A stretch of 64,000 bases of DNA. It comes from Corticium candelabrum (Eukaryota > Porifera > Homoscleromorpha > Homosclerophorida > Plakinidae). The stretch is from assembly GCF_963422355.1 (NCBI RefSeq), contig NC_085089.1:7534052-7598051 (forward strand), written 5' to 3'. The notes beneath the pieces are model-generated. The model worked only from the letters and a program-made list of their open reading frames with translations, had not been told where the DNA came from and searched no databases. Below, piece by piece: positions 12,837-25,500 of the stretch (position 1 is its first letter; every line of letters begins with the position of its first letter). Position numbers and translations under genes: made by a program.

Positions 12837-13111
12837 CCTTCAGTTCATTGTACAATCTTGTTACCAAACTTTCAAGTTTCTTTATTTCAGAAAGTGGAGT
12901 TAATCCAGGAATGCCTTGCAAACCTTGTGAACCTTTCTAAAACACAAACAAATACCAATGACTCTTTGATGTCATTATGCAACTTTGCTATTTACAAAGA
13001 CAGAACACTCTCTCAAGCAAAACTGTCCATGACCATCACTCATGCGTAAATCTCCTCTCCTTTACAGTTCCAAACAACAGCAACACAAACATTAATAAGC
13101 AGTATCTAATA

Positions 13112-13703
13112 CTACGTTTACACAGACAAGACAAATGGGGACCAGCAAGCCTGTTCGGGTATTCCAGCAGAGTGTGAATTGTTGAACGAGTCAGCACACG
13201 TTTACACTGCTGGTTTAGAAGCAAGCCAAGTAGGTGTTTTATTATCACGTGATTGTCATGTGTCCCTAAAGGTAATAAACATGGATGCCAGAGCAATTGC
13301 TTTGCATGTGCTCTTGTTTGAAAGACGGCATAATAGTGTGGCAGATAAAGTGGCGTGCAAGACAGCCATTCTTTGGCACTGCTGTCAGTCTAAACGAGCA
13401 GCACTACTGCTCATCATGATGACTGCTCAGTTTGGACGGTTTCGTCTCAACACAACAAAATCAAATACAGAGATTCATCGTCAGACAACGCCATATCTGA
13501 AAGTACATCAGCTGCATATGTGATATACCACCATGCCATCTAGCCTATTCGCGTTTACACTACTTGATAGAATCGGAATTGAATGAGCTGAGCCAGCCCA
13601 CTCCGCCCACTCCCAACTTGGCCCGGTCACATTTAAATTGGCATGTTGGAACAGGCAGTACCAAGCTGAAAAGGTCCAGCCCGATCAAAAATGCAGTGTA
13701 AAC
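13112..13703. mobile_element. MITE-like insert in intron 5 of copy C
   Basis: A ~0.6-kb block bounded by CTACGTTTACAC and GTGTAAACTGG, an imperfect inverted repeat, with further GTTTACACT motifs inside (near 13200 and 13552). It replaces the cassette found here in A, B, D, F and I. A plus-strand frame beginning [17 protein letters not shown] could be a relic of a transposase N-terminus; the superfamily is not certain (PIF/Harbinger-like is one option). Confidence 0.45.
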
Positions 13704-14442
13704 TGGATATAAACTTACGTCTCCTTTGTATCCAGGAAATCCTCTAACTCCTTGTAAACCTCTTGGACCCAATGGACCTTGAATACCTTGACCTCCTTTC
13801 TGCAAATGAATTTATTAGTCAATATCAGTAAACAAATAACGATGTTATCAACATCATGTCTTCTTACACGACCAACTTCTCCTTTTACTCCATTTTCACC
13901 TTTTTGTCCTACGTCACCTCGTTCTCCTTTCAATCCAACAGAACCTCGCAATCCAATGTTGCCTTTTTCTCCTTTCGGTCCAGCCTTGCCTCTCACTCCA
14001 GGTACACCCTAACACAAAACATTTGAATTGAGTTCGTCTAAATGCAGTATAACCAAAGAATTATTGAATTATCATCTCACCTTCTCACCTTGCAATCCAA
14101 TTGACCCCTTCTGACCTGCTGGGCCAACACGACCAGGAAGACCTTGTACACCGACAGGACCCTACAATACATTTTACATTAGATCAAATCTGTCAACACC
14201 ACAAACAACCATCTGCTGCTCTACTTTACAGACTTTATTTAATTCATATAAACTCACTGGATCTCCCGTCTTTCCAAATGCTCCTGGTAAACCTTGTAAG
14301 CCTGACAAACCTTGTGTTCCTGGTACCCCAGGCATGCCTCTCTGACCCACAGGACCAGGAAGACCTCGAGGACCAGTAAGAACAGCTGCATCACAAGAGA
14401 CTGCTGATGATTTCTAAAATATACAACAAAAACACTTAGCAG

Positions 14443-14739
14443 CATGCTCTGTGTATACGCAGGAGGGTTGGCCGGATCTAGGTCTTGCCCAAATAAAATA
14501 GCTGTCTACTACCATTTACGATGTAAGCTACAACGCAATACAAAAACAATGTTATTGCAATTTTGCATGTAATAAACTTTTATGGTTGGAAATCAGAAAC
14601 ACAACATGTACAAAAGCAAATGATGCTGTGAAGTACTAGTCCTGACAAGAAAGCCCAAGGTTCACAATACTAGATGTTACATTTCATACAATGCAACAAG
14701 ATCAACATGCAACTACCCCATAGAGTGCTGTGGGCAAAG
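14443..14739 (-). other. 3' flank of copy D
   Basis: Short flank directly fused to intron 1 of copy C. Only the 'GCATGCTCTG' half of the conserved palindrome remains at the junction. Confidence 0.5.
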
Positions 14740-17700
14740 TCAACAAAGAAATATAGCAACTGTCATTTGTACATGATTTGTTTTGGATGAGATAGATGAA
14801 GGTAATCGACAATTCTCCCAGCGACAGTCTCTCATACTCTTGTAGTCATCTGTATTACAGTTACCAGTGTATACACCAGGATTCAATTTGTCAAATGTCA
14901 ATCCGGTATTCCATCTGAACGAATACTTGGCTCTGGAGGAATCTCATTTCCTTTTGTGCAATGATCTGTAATTTTGACTGGATTGTTGAGTATTGCTCCA
15001 CGCCATGACTTTCCCACTTCAGAATTACGATCACCACGATATGCATACACAACTTGTCCCTCGTGATAAGCAACTGTCAATTGAACATTACCAGGAACAT
15101 TATCCTTGTTACCCACATTACACCAACCATCAGACAGATCAGTACATGGACGATCAACTGAACTGAAAGTATGCATGTCATCAGTTGGATTTCCAACTTG
15201 AAAATATGAGTGTTTCCACACAAGTGCACACCCACTAGAGATCACAGAATAATCACAATAAACCTACACAAATATTTCTTACTCAGCAAATAACAAAGTG
15301 TGATAACTACAAACATGGATACCTTTACAGGTGGGAGAGAGTGGACCTTCTGCACAAACTGAATAGAGTTGATCTTAATTACAGAACAAGTTAGGTATAG
15401 TTTCCATGCCCTAACAGAAACAATAATTTAATTTACATGTTAAAACTTGAATTCAACAAAGTAACTTACATCTCAACCCACTGCTCAGAATCACAAAACA
15501 GCAGAGATTTATTAGTATAATGGTAGAACAAATCACCAGATGTGCTCATGTTGCATGTACCAACTTCATCACCATATGAAACTCGAGAAACCTAATGAGT
15601 GCAACACAACTTGTGATACAGATAGTTAAATTTGTCTTCTTGTTTAATTTAAAACAAAATAAAATATTAAATTTAAATTTATCAATTGTATGGCATAGTT
15701 TGTATTATGTCTATTATCTTTATTAAAACATTATATTATCACTATCAGTGCTGGCCTTACTGCAATTCAATTCTGTTAAAATAAAATTATCTTATATTTC
15801 TATATTTGCTGCCCACAGTCCCAAACACCACTTGGCATTTGTCACGACAAAGTATAGTGATATAGTATCTATCAACTCACAACATGTTTACTGTACACAT
15901 TCTCACTGCTATACATCTAATACACATTCACTAGCCTCAACACTACAAAACAGAATCACAATAAAGTGTAATCTATTTGGTAGTTTCTGTTATCATTGAA
16001 GGCTTTGCACATGCAAGTTACATATGACCTATAATTCTGGTAATTAGACATACATTAGACAACAGATTGTACTACACAGTTCATACACATTTGCTTTATA
16101 CAAACAAAACATACCTTCAGTTCATTGTATAATTTTGTCACCAAACGTTCAAGTTTCTTTATTTCAGAAAGTGGAGTTAATCCAGGAATGCCTTGCAAAC
16201 CTTGTAAACCTTTCTAAAACACAAACAAATACTAAAATAAGTATTTCTATTGGATATTACTTGCAAGTTTGCCATTTCAAGAAACAAGACTTTCTCTCAA
16301 GTAAAACTATCCATCCACCTTCACTAGTCCACAAATCTCCCTTTTCAGTTCCAAACAACAGCAATACAAACATTAATGAATAGAGAAGCACATTACAGTG
16401 CTAAACCCTCGGCCAGTGTATGTAATCACATATCTTGTCACGTGATAATGTTTTGTATACTGAGGTTTTAGCCCAACCCAGTCATCTCAGGTTCCAATGC
16501 ATTCGTTTAGCTAAACAAAGGTGCAAAGAGTCTCCAGACTTGCATACTTACAGATCAGTCACTTCGTCCCACAAACAGACGCACTGTCATGGACAAAGCA
16601 CGTTCCCCTTTGCAAATTCCCATAGAGCACCAAATTTCTGTTGAAAACGACACTATAGTGATTTTTGCAGCAAAACCGCGGCCGCTCAGACACACACACA
16701 CCAAAAATTCAAGCTGTCAGACTGCAGAACCACTATGAAGAAAGTCTGTGGAACAAGCAAAATGTTACAAGTCAGGTACAGCTATACGTAACGCATAGCA
16801 CCTGAATCCAGTACATTCGCTCTCTAGTTGCCTGGTTGTTGGTGGGAAAACATGCATGTACAAATGTAGACTATAGACGTTGTTTCTATGTGCTAAACTC
16901 TTATGTAAAGTAAAGGACTAAACACCATGTACGAGATGGTTGCCTGATTGCCGAATTCTTGGTACCATCTGCCAAACAAAGAGAGGTGGAGGCTTATGAT
17001 GACACCACTTCTCGTCTATTGGTCGGAATAGCTTCATTTGCAACTGTGCTAATCGAGTGTAAATACGGTCGTACGTCAGACGACTTCTATACCATTAGCA
17101 CGGATATCCGGGCTTCTGGTAATAAACAGTAAACTAAACTTACCTCTCCTTTGTATCCAGGAAATCCTCTAACTCCTTGTAAACCTGTTGGACCCACTGG
17201 ACCTTGAATACCTTCATCTCCTCTCTGCGAATAAATTTATTACTTTATCAATAAACAAATAACAATGTTATGAACATCATGTCTTCTTACACGACCAACT
17301 TCTCCTTTTACTCCATTTTCACCTTAGTCATACGTCACCTCGTTCTCCTTTCAATCCAACAGAACCTCGCAATCCAATGTTACCTTTTTCTCCTTTCGGT
17401 CCAGCCTTGCCTCTCAATCCAGGTACACCCTAACACAAAACATTTAAAGTGAGTTTGTCTAAATGCAGTATAACCAGAAATTATTGAATTGCCATCTCAC
17501 CTTCTCACCAGACAGACCAACTGACCCCTTCTGACCTGCTGGGCCAACACGACCAGGAAGACCTTGTGGGCCAACCGGACCCTACAACACATTATACCTT
17601 TCAACATCACAAACATCCCTTCTACAGTCAAATAACAGAATGTGTACTTTACAACTTCCATTTAACAATCTACACTCACTGGATCTCCCGTCTTTCCAAA

Positions 17701-18007
17701 TGCTCCTGGTAAACCTTGTAAGCCTGACAAGCCTTGTGCTCCTGGTACCCCAGGCATGCCTCTCTGACCCACAGGACCAGGAAGACCTCGAGGACCACTA
17801 AGAACAGCTGGATCACAAGAGACTGCTGATGATTTCTAAATTTGCAACAACAAAAACAAACTAGAAATTGTTCACTACGTGACATGACTATATAGTCTTC
17901 TGGTCAACAAAACACATGCTAGGACGCTCTGTTCATACTTCAGAACAACTGATCATTTGAAGCCATAAAAACAACTGGATAATTGTCAAAACAAAATGTA
18001 CTGCCAT
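14740..18007 (-). pseudogene. Collagen plus fibrinogen-related gene, copy D (two frame breaks)
   Basis: Exons: E1 17939-18007, E2 17680-17835, E3 17501-17581, E4 17291-17429, E5 17144-17224, E6 16115-16213, E7 15470-15591, E8 15323-15410, E9 14740-15263. E1 gives the type 1 signal peptide. E4 is 139 nt instead of 141 (a 2-nt loss near 17326), which breaks the collagen frame. E9 is 524 nt instead of 525 (1-nt loss near 14903), which removes the last ~55 residues from frame. E5 starts RGDEG rather than KGDEG. The promoter and all splice sites look kept, so it may still be transcribed. Two separate lesions make an assembly artefact less likely than in K. Confidence 0.75.
16385..17130 (+). other. 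Promoter-like cassette in intron 5 of copy D
   Basis: Same antisense cassette as in copy A. The TATA position reads GTGTAAATA here, so that element is weakened, while the AATAAA is kept. Confidence 0.38.
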
Positions 18008-19230
18008 CTTGTGGAAGGAAAGCAAACAACTAGAATGCACAGCAGCCTATAGCTACTTTACTATATAGTCACACTAAACACGGTACACACAACCTACAGT
18101 ACAATCCCGTTTTTAACAGTATGACCATAAAACCTTGAGAATACCACAAATATGATAAACTAATCAAATGTAATCAATTGTAGTGAGGTCACATTAGCCA
18201 AGTAATTAACACACATATTATGTTACAATCATATGTTGCTACATTATTACGCGACCTGTGGTGTATGTACTAAAATGGTCATGTTATAGATATGGTAATC
18301 TGTACTTCCACATTACCGTCTCCTTGTCTGTAAACATGATGTAATGTGTTGTCTCCTTGTCTGTAAACATGACCTAATGTGCACGTGATTGCAGCATATA
18401 AGCCAATGTAACAAAACGAACTAAGAACAAGTAGATTGTTTGTTCTCTCCAATAGATTATGAAACATCCAATGTAGTCAGCTCCTCCCTTTCCTCCTCCA
18501 TAAATAGCAAAGAAGGTGTTGTGCTAATCAAGACTAATTTAAATAAGGTTTACATAAAACTTTGTTTGACAACTATACAGCACTTGCTTTCTAATTTTGA
18601 TTGAATTGCAAACACATTTGAGCAAATGTTGAGCACATAAATCCAACCAAATGCAGTTGATGTCGCCTGAGGCCCAATTAAGGTGCACGTGATATGTAAA
18701 CACTAACACTACCCACTCTCTGCTACCTTAGCTCAGTTGTAAAGTCGTATAGAATGCCACTACATGTAAACCTTATATTGGGTATAAAAACAAACAAACA
18801 TAATTAAATATTAAACATTTTAATTTGAATAAATAATTTATGCCCACCAAATAAAGGATATTTCTTTACATGCTTTGTATCACCATTGCTCAGTACGTTT
18901 ACACATAAAATGTTTGATAATTATTTCAGTACATATGTACAGCAAAGTTACCCTTTAATACAATGTAAATAGTGCTAATATTTAACTGTTTACTACATTC
19001 ACATTCTAATTATTCTGGCTGTTTCATTTCTACCAAATCAAGCAGATTACTATGTCTTCATGTGCATCCAGAGTAAAATTGGTTGTACAGCCACGTAGCC
19101 AGCATGTCATTTTTGGGATCAAAATACAGACAATGTCTATGTTAGAATATTTCTGTTGCTGACACGCATATGCATCACCATACACACACGCGTGCACGTG
19201 CATACACATGCACACACACACACACATGAA
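18008..19230 (-). promoter_or_regulatory. Type 1 promoter / 5' flank of copy D
   Basis: Near-identical to 2803-4031. CTATATAG at 18061-18068 is 54 bp before the start codon. No coding exon seen. Confidence 0.52.
18319..18381 (-). repeat. 33-bp promoter VNTR, two units (copy D)
   Basis: Two units of the CTTGTCTGTAAACATGA repeat, the second with GACC in place of GATG. Confidence 0.8.
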
Positions 19231-19263
19231 CATGCATATGCACATGCAGTGATGTGCGAGCGA

Positions 19264-19264
19264 G

Positions 19265-19331
<67 letters not shown>

Positions 19332-19333
19332 AT
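19264..19333. repeat. (CA)n microsatellite
   Basis: About 33 CA units, preceded by degenerate CACATG-rich sequence from 19180. Confidence 0.95.
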
Positions 19334-20176
19334 TTCTCATTTCTAACTTCAACTTAAAAACACAATCCTTAAACTAATTTAATTTAATTTAATTTAAATA
19401 ATTAAGTTGAGAAAAATGTTCTTGATTCCATCAAATTGAAATAGTATAGATAAATAACTCTATCTTCTCTACTTCAGCGTAAGCATTAGCTTGCACAAAC
19501 GACGAACACAACCAGCAGGCATTTTTTCACCAATTGCCTCTTTCATTTTGACGCCGGACAACACATACTGCTCGACATACGCATCATGTGACATTAGAAG
19601 GTCCTGAATTCAAAGTTTGGACTGATTGCCGCTATCTTCTCTGTCAAAATTTGACATCAGGCTAGTTGTTGGCTCATGTTTGTCTAAGGGTATGCGCATG
19701 CGCATGCTCACGTTTCTGTGTAACCGATCTGCAGCATGTCTTACTAATTTTAGGAAACTAGAACACAGGATTGAATGGATTGGAAGAGCAAATCGGAAGA
19801 AGCTTAAGCTAATTATCTTGTGTACAAATTGCTTACAAAAGAAGGAAGCAGTTGCCAGTTGGTCAAAGTTCGGTTGCAATCACTTATTTGTCCTCACAAC
19901 ATACTTTATTCAAACTCTATTCTACTTGCTCAAATAAAATGGCTATCAAATAGTCTATTACTATTACGATGTAAGCTACAATGCAATACAAACCAAATTG
20001 TTTTTGCAATTTTCACGTAGCAAACTTTTATGGTTGGAAATCAGAAACACAACAAAAGCCAATGATGCTGTGAAGTCCTGACAAGAAAGACCAAGGTTTA
20101 CAACACTAGATGTTACATTTCATACAATGCAAACAAGATCAACATGCAACTACCCCATAAAGTGCTGTGTGCAAAG
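19334..20176 (-). other. 3' flank of orphan E
   Basis: Closely matches 4087-4926 and 57686-58525. The palindrome cluster TATGCGCATGCGCATGC is at 19691-19706. No gene. Confidence 0.5.
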
Positions 20177-20701
20177 TCAACAAAGAAATATAGCAACTGC
20201 CATTTGCACATGATTTGTTTTGGATGAGATAGATGAAGGTAATCGACAATTCTCCCAACGACAGTCATACATAGTTTTGTATGTATCTGTATCACAGTTT
20301 TGGTCGTATACACCAGGCTTCCATTCGTCAAATGTCAATCCTGGTATTCCAGATGTAATAATATTTGGCTCTGGAGGAATCCCATTTCCAGTTCTGCAAT
20401 GATCTGTAATTTTGACTGGATTGTTGAGTATTGCTCCACGCCATGACTTTCCCAGTTCAGAAGTACGATCACCACGATATGCATACACAACTTCTCCTTC
20501 GTGATAAGCAACTGTCAATTGAACATTACCAGCAACATTATCCTTGTTACCCACATTACACCAACCATCAGACAGATCAGTACATGGACGATCGACTGAA
20601 CTGAAAGTACGCATGTCATCAGTTGGATTTCTAACTTGAAAATATGAGTGTTTCCACACAAGTGCACACCCACTAGAGATCACAGAATAATCACAATAAA
20701 C
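20177..20701 (-). pseudogene. Orphan last exon of the family, copy E
   Basis: A complete, open E9 (174 codons plus stop), with variable-site residues RTG, NIITS, EWK and YDQN and the usual C-terminal AIFLC. It stops exactly at the E9 splice acceptor: at 20702 the normal intron 8 is replaced by the interior of a Merlin transposon. No E1-E8 lie between here and gene F, so there is no signal peptide, helix or promoter. It shares its variable residues almost completely with copy L (NIITS, YDQN, KTMYD), which suggests a recent common source. It could still act as a gene-conversion donor. Confidence 0.75.
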
Positions 20702-21366
20702 CTTTCATTTTTTTCAGTTTTGTTTTAACTCGATTCCAATGGGATTCGATATGTTGAGTGTGTACTCCAGTGCCAGGGTCCACAAAATTTACAGAATGAT
20801 TAACTGTCCTGTGAGCTGCCACCAGGGGAGTGTGTTAATACGATTGTAGGCTCTCCATTCGTCAGAATGTACTGTTTTGCCAGGCAGTACATGCTGTATG
20901 ATTGGTAAAAGTGTCACAGCATCTCTTCTTGGAACTATTTCCATGTAACCCAGTGCTGGCCGCTGTGTTACATCAATAATTCCAAAAACTCACACTGGGT
21001 CACGTTGTGCTCTTCCTCTGTGGTCACAGTGGTGCTGTATAATGTCACAGGATAACTCTAACAGTCTACACTGTAATGTTCAATGCAATTACCTTCGGTT
21101 TGTGGGAAAAACAGATTCGTCTATTTCAACAACGTTGGACTGAACTGGACCAATGCCACCAAGTCTACTAACATTTTGTTGCAGCTTCCACGAGCACAAA
21201 TCTCTTAGGTACTGGTACATCTGGATGCCAGTGACTAGAGATACTTTACAAACATCCTTCATTTGAGACACAGATGTCTCAAAACACCAGTGGTACATTA
21301 CAAGTAACCAAGTTGTCAAAGGAACATTTGATTGTCGAAACAATGAATCACGTCAAACTGAACTGA

Positions 21367-21397
<31 letters not shown>

Positions 21398-21740
21398 ATG
21401 CAGAATTTCTGTTTATAGTTTTATCGTTTTTAGGGTACCACATCTTACAAACTTAAAAATTACCGTTGCATTCTGCAGTGTTCTTCAGGACATCTCCAAA
21501 TATAACCGTCCTTGCATCTCTGAAATGATTTTATTGCCATGGCCACACCATGACAGTTAATTGTTGCATTGTTCTTGCCTTGACATAAGTCCTAGACGCT
21601 GCATGAAATCGATGACATCACGGTGTGGATCGGGACCAAAGCAGACTTTATGCACTCTTACCTAAATATCAGCAGCCGCCATAATTTTCGCGCCAACAAG
21701 GCAGCTAACTAGCGTACGCAAGAACGGAAGTACTCTCTGC
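20702..21740 (-). mobile_element. Merlin transposon, truncated on the left
   Basis: Matches about 8748-9790 of the full element. The C-terminal end of the transposase and the left inverted repeat are missing, while VVEIDESVF (21343-21089 frame) and the right inverted repeat ending at 21740 remain. The left break joins directly to the E9 acceptor of copy E. Confidence 0.82.
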
Positions 21741-22563
21741 AAAATGAGCCGTAGCCACTCCTGTTCTGTTGGTTTAGGTAAGCAACATGCTTTTATTGTG
21801 CCACCAGCAACGTCAATGGTGGGACAAACCCTAAATCGTGACAGAAAATGAGTATACGGGTATTCTATATTAATAGAATCCACACGTGGTTGAGCACGCT
21901 TTGCACCGCGCGTTTTAGAGGGGTAGTGCGCATGATCCGACCTACCAGACTCGTCATTCCCCGGATTGTCAATCCTTGGCAGTCTAACCACTCTCCTCTA
22001 CTACAGCGTAAGCAGTAGCTTGCACAAACGACAAACTCAATCAGCAAGCATTTTCCAGTGGCAACCATCTAGAGACCAAAGACCCGGATAAACCTACAGA
22101 TTCCTTTGCCAGACAACACACGCATACTCGGCATCTGGTCCACATACGTGTCACGTAACATTAGAAAATCCGGCAAGTACTGATGTTTCGCACTGACTGC
22201 CTCTATCTTCTCTGTCACAAGTAACTCGTCTCGTGTCTCGTAGGCATGTTTGTCTCGGCGCATGCGCATGCTCTGTGTATACGCAGGAGGGTTGGCCGGA
22301 TACAGCAGTATCTAGGTCTTGCCCAAATAAAATAGCTGTCTACTACCATTTACGATGTAAGCTACAACGCAATACAAAAACAATTTGTTATTGCAATTTT
22401 GCATGCAATAAACTTTTATGGTTGGAAATCAGAAACACAACAAAAGCAAATGATGCTGTGAAGTCCTGACAAGAAAGCCCAAGGTTCACAATATTAAATG
22501 CTACATTTCATACAATGCAACAAGATCAACATGCAACTACCCCATGCAGTGCTGTGGGCAAAG
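21741..22563 (-). other. 3' flank of copy F, Merlin-linked block
   Basis: Near-identical to 9791-10624, with GCGCATGCGC at 22258-22267. An open frame at 21991-21662 crosses the Merlin end and is not credible as a gene. Confidence 0.5.
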
Positions 22564-25500
22564 TCAACAAAGAAATATAGCAACTGTCATTTGTACATGA
22601 TTTGTTTTGGATGAGATAGATGAAGGTAAGTAACAATTCTCCCAGCGACAGTCTCTCATATTCTTGTAATTATCTGTATCACAGTTACCAGTGTACACAC
22701 CTGGCCTCAGTTTGTCAAATGTCAATCCCGGTATTCCAGATGAATCAATACTTGGCTCTGGAGGAATCCCATTTCCTTGATTGCAATGATCTGTAATTTT
22801 GACTGGATTGTTGAGTATTGCTCCACGCCATGACTTTCCCACTTCAGAATTACGATCACCACGATATGCATACACAACTTGTCCTTCGTGATAAGCAACT
22901 GTCAATTGAACATTACCAGCAACATTATCCTTCTTACCCACATTACACCAACCATCAGACAGATCAGTACATGGACGATCGACTGAACTGAAAGTACGCA
23001 TGTCATCAGTTGGATTTCCAACTTGAAAATATGAGTGTTTCCACACAAGAGCACACCCACTAGAGATCACAGAATAATCACAATAAACCTACACAAATAT
23101 TTCTTAGTCAGCAAATAACAAAGTGTGATAACTACCAACATGGATACCTTTACAGGTGAGAGAGACTTGACTCTCTGCACAAACTGAATAGAGTTGATCT
23201 TATGTTCAACAGCAGAACAAGATTCGTATGATTTCCACCATCTAATAGAAACAATAATTTACGTGTTAAACCTTGAATTCAATAAAAGCAACTTACATCT
23301 CAACCCACTGCTCAGAATCACAAAACAGCAAAGATTTATTAGTACTGTGGTAGAACAAATAACCTAATGTGCTCATGTTGCATGTATCAGCTTCATCACC
23401 AACTGGAACCCTGGGAACCTAATGAGTACAACACAACTTGTGATACAGATAGTTAAATTTGTCTTTTTGTTTAAATTAAAACAAAATAAAACATTAAATT
23501 TAAATTTATCAATTGTATGGCATAGTTTGTATTATGTCTATTATCTTTATTAAAACATTATATTATCACTATCAGTGCTGGCCTTACTGCAATTCAATTC
23601 TGTTAAAATAAAATTATCTTATATTTCTATATTTGCTGCCCACAGTCCCAAACACCACTTGGCATTTGTCACGACAAAGTATAGTGATATAGTATCTATC
23701 AACTCACAACATGTTTACTGTACACATTCTCACTGCTATACGTCTAATAGACATTCACTAGCATTCACGCTAGAAAACATAATCACATGCAAGTTACATA
23801 TGACCTACAATTCTGGTAATTAGACATACATTAGACAACAGATTGTACTAGACAGTTCATACACATTTGCTTTATACAAACAAAACATACCTTCAGTTCA
23901 TTGTATAATTTTGTCACCAAACTTTCAAGTTTCTTTATTTCAGAAAGTGGAGTTAATCCAGGAATGCCTTGCAAACCTTGTGAACCTTTCTAAAACACAA
24001 ACAAATATGGTAATAAGTATTTCTATTGGATGTTACTTGCAACTTTGCCATTTCAAGAAACAAGACTTTCTCTCAAGTAAAACTATCCATCCACATTCAC
24101 TCGCCCACAAATCCCCCCCTGCTTTCAGTTCCAAACAACAGCAATACAAACATTAATGAGTAGAGAAGCACATTACAGTGCTAAACCCTCCACCAGTGTA
24201 TGTAATCACATATCCTGTCACGTGAGAATGTTTTGCATACTGAGGTTTTAGTTCAACTCACTCGTCTCAGCTAAGGTTTCCAATGCATTCGTTTAGCTAA
24301 ACAAAGGTGCAAAGAGTCTCCAGACTTGAGTACTTACAAGTCAGTCGCGTCATCCGACAAACAGACACGCTGTCATGGACAATGCATGTTCCCCTTTGCA
24401 AATTCCCACGGAGTGCCAAATTTCTGTTGAAGACGACACTATAGTGATTTTTGCAGCAAAACCGCGGCTGCTCAGTAACACACACAAAAAATTCAGGCTG
24501 TCAGACTGCAGAATCACTATGAAGAAACACTGTGGAACAAGCAAATGTTACAAGTTGGGTACAGCTACACGTACCGCATGGCGCCTGAATCCAGTACATT
24601 CGCTTTCTAGACGCCTGGTTGTTGGTAGGAAAAACATGCACGTGCAAATGTAGACTATAGACGTTGTTTCTATGTGTGTCTTATGTAAAGTAAAGGACTA
24701 AACACCATGTACAGGATGGACGGCGGATGGCCGATTCTTGTTACCATCTACCAAACAAAAAGAGGTGGAGGCTTATGATGACACCACTTCTCGTCTATTG
24801 GTTGGAATAGTTTCATTTGCATCTACGCTGATTGAGTATAAATACGGTCGCACGTCAGACGACTTAAATACCCTTAACCCCAGATATCCGGGCCTCTGGT
24901 AATAAACAGTAAACTAAACTTACCTCTCCTTTGTATCCAGGAAATCCTCTAACTCCTTGTAAACCTCTTGGACCCACTGGACCTTGAATACCTTGATCTC
25001 CTCTCTGCAAATAAAATTTATTACTCAATATCAATCAACAAATATTATCAACATCGTGTCTCACACGACCAACTTCTCCTTTTACTCCATTTTCACCTTT
25101 TTGTCCTACGTCACCTCGTTCTCCTTTCAATCCAACAGAACCTCGCAATCCAATGTTGCCTTTTTCTCCTTTTGGTCCAGCCTTGCCTCTCACTCCAGGT
25201 ACACCCTAACACAAAACATTTGAATTGAGTTTGTCTAAATGCAGTATAACTAAACAATTAAGTAAATTATCATCTCACCTTCTCACCTTGCAATCCAATT
25301 GACCCCTTCTGACCTGCTGGGCCAACACGACCAGGAAGACCTTGTACACCGACAGGACCCTACAATACATTTTACATTAGATCAAATCTGTCAACACCAC
25401 AAACAACCATCTGGTCCTCTACATAAAAACAACAGAGTCTACTTTACAGACTTTATTTAATTCATATAAACTCACTGGATCTCCCGTCTTTCCAAATGCT

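Larger units (their letters stand above)
10625..14413 (-). pseudogene. Collagen plus fibrinogen-related gene, copy C (first exon missing)
   Basis: Exons: E2 14258-14413, E3 14081-14161, E4 13868-14008, E5 13719-13799, E6 12838-12936, E7 11369-11490, E8 11209-11308, E9 10625-11149. All eight are open and in frame. E8 is 6 nt longer (ISSKSKSYKSC), as in G and K. E5 ends GYKGD rather than GYKGE. E9 has variable-site residues TEG, SIHSY, KRN and YTGN. E1 is absent: about 30 bp into intron 1 (near 14443) the sequence jumps to the 3' flank of copy D at a GCATGC-containing junction. Signal peptide and promoter are thus deleted. Without a new first exon the copy cannot make a secreted protein. Confidence 0.78.

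Noticed and set aside
13179-13523. 114-codon plus-strand frame in the intron 5 insert (135 codons in K)
   Set aside because: Frame differs in G, and only the [10 protein letters not shown] start is shared. At most a transposase relic, not a gene.
21662-21991. 109-codon minus-strand frame across the Merlin right end
   Set aside because: Crosses from transposon into flank, varies in length between the three block copies and resembles no protein known to me.
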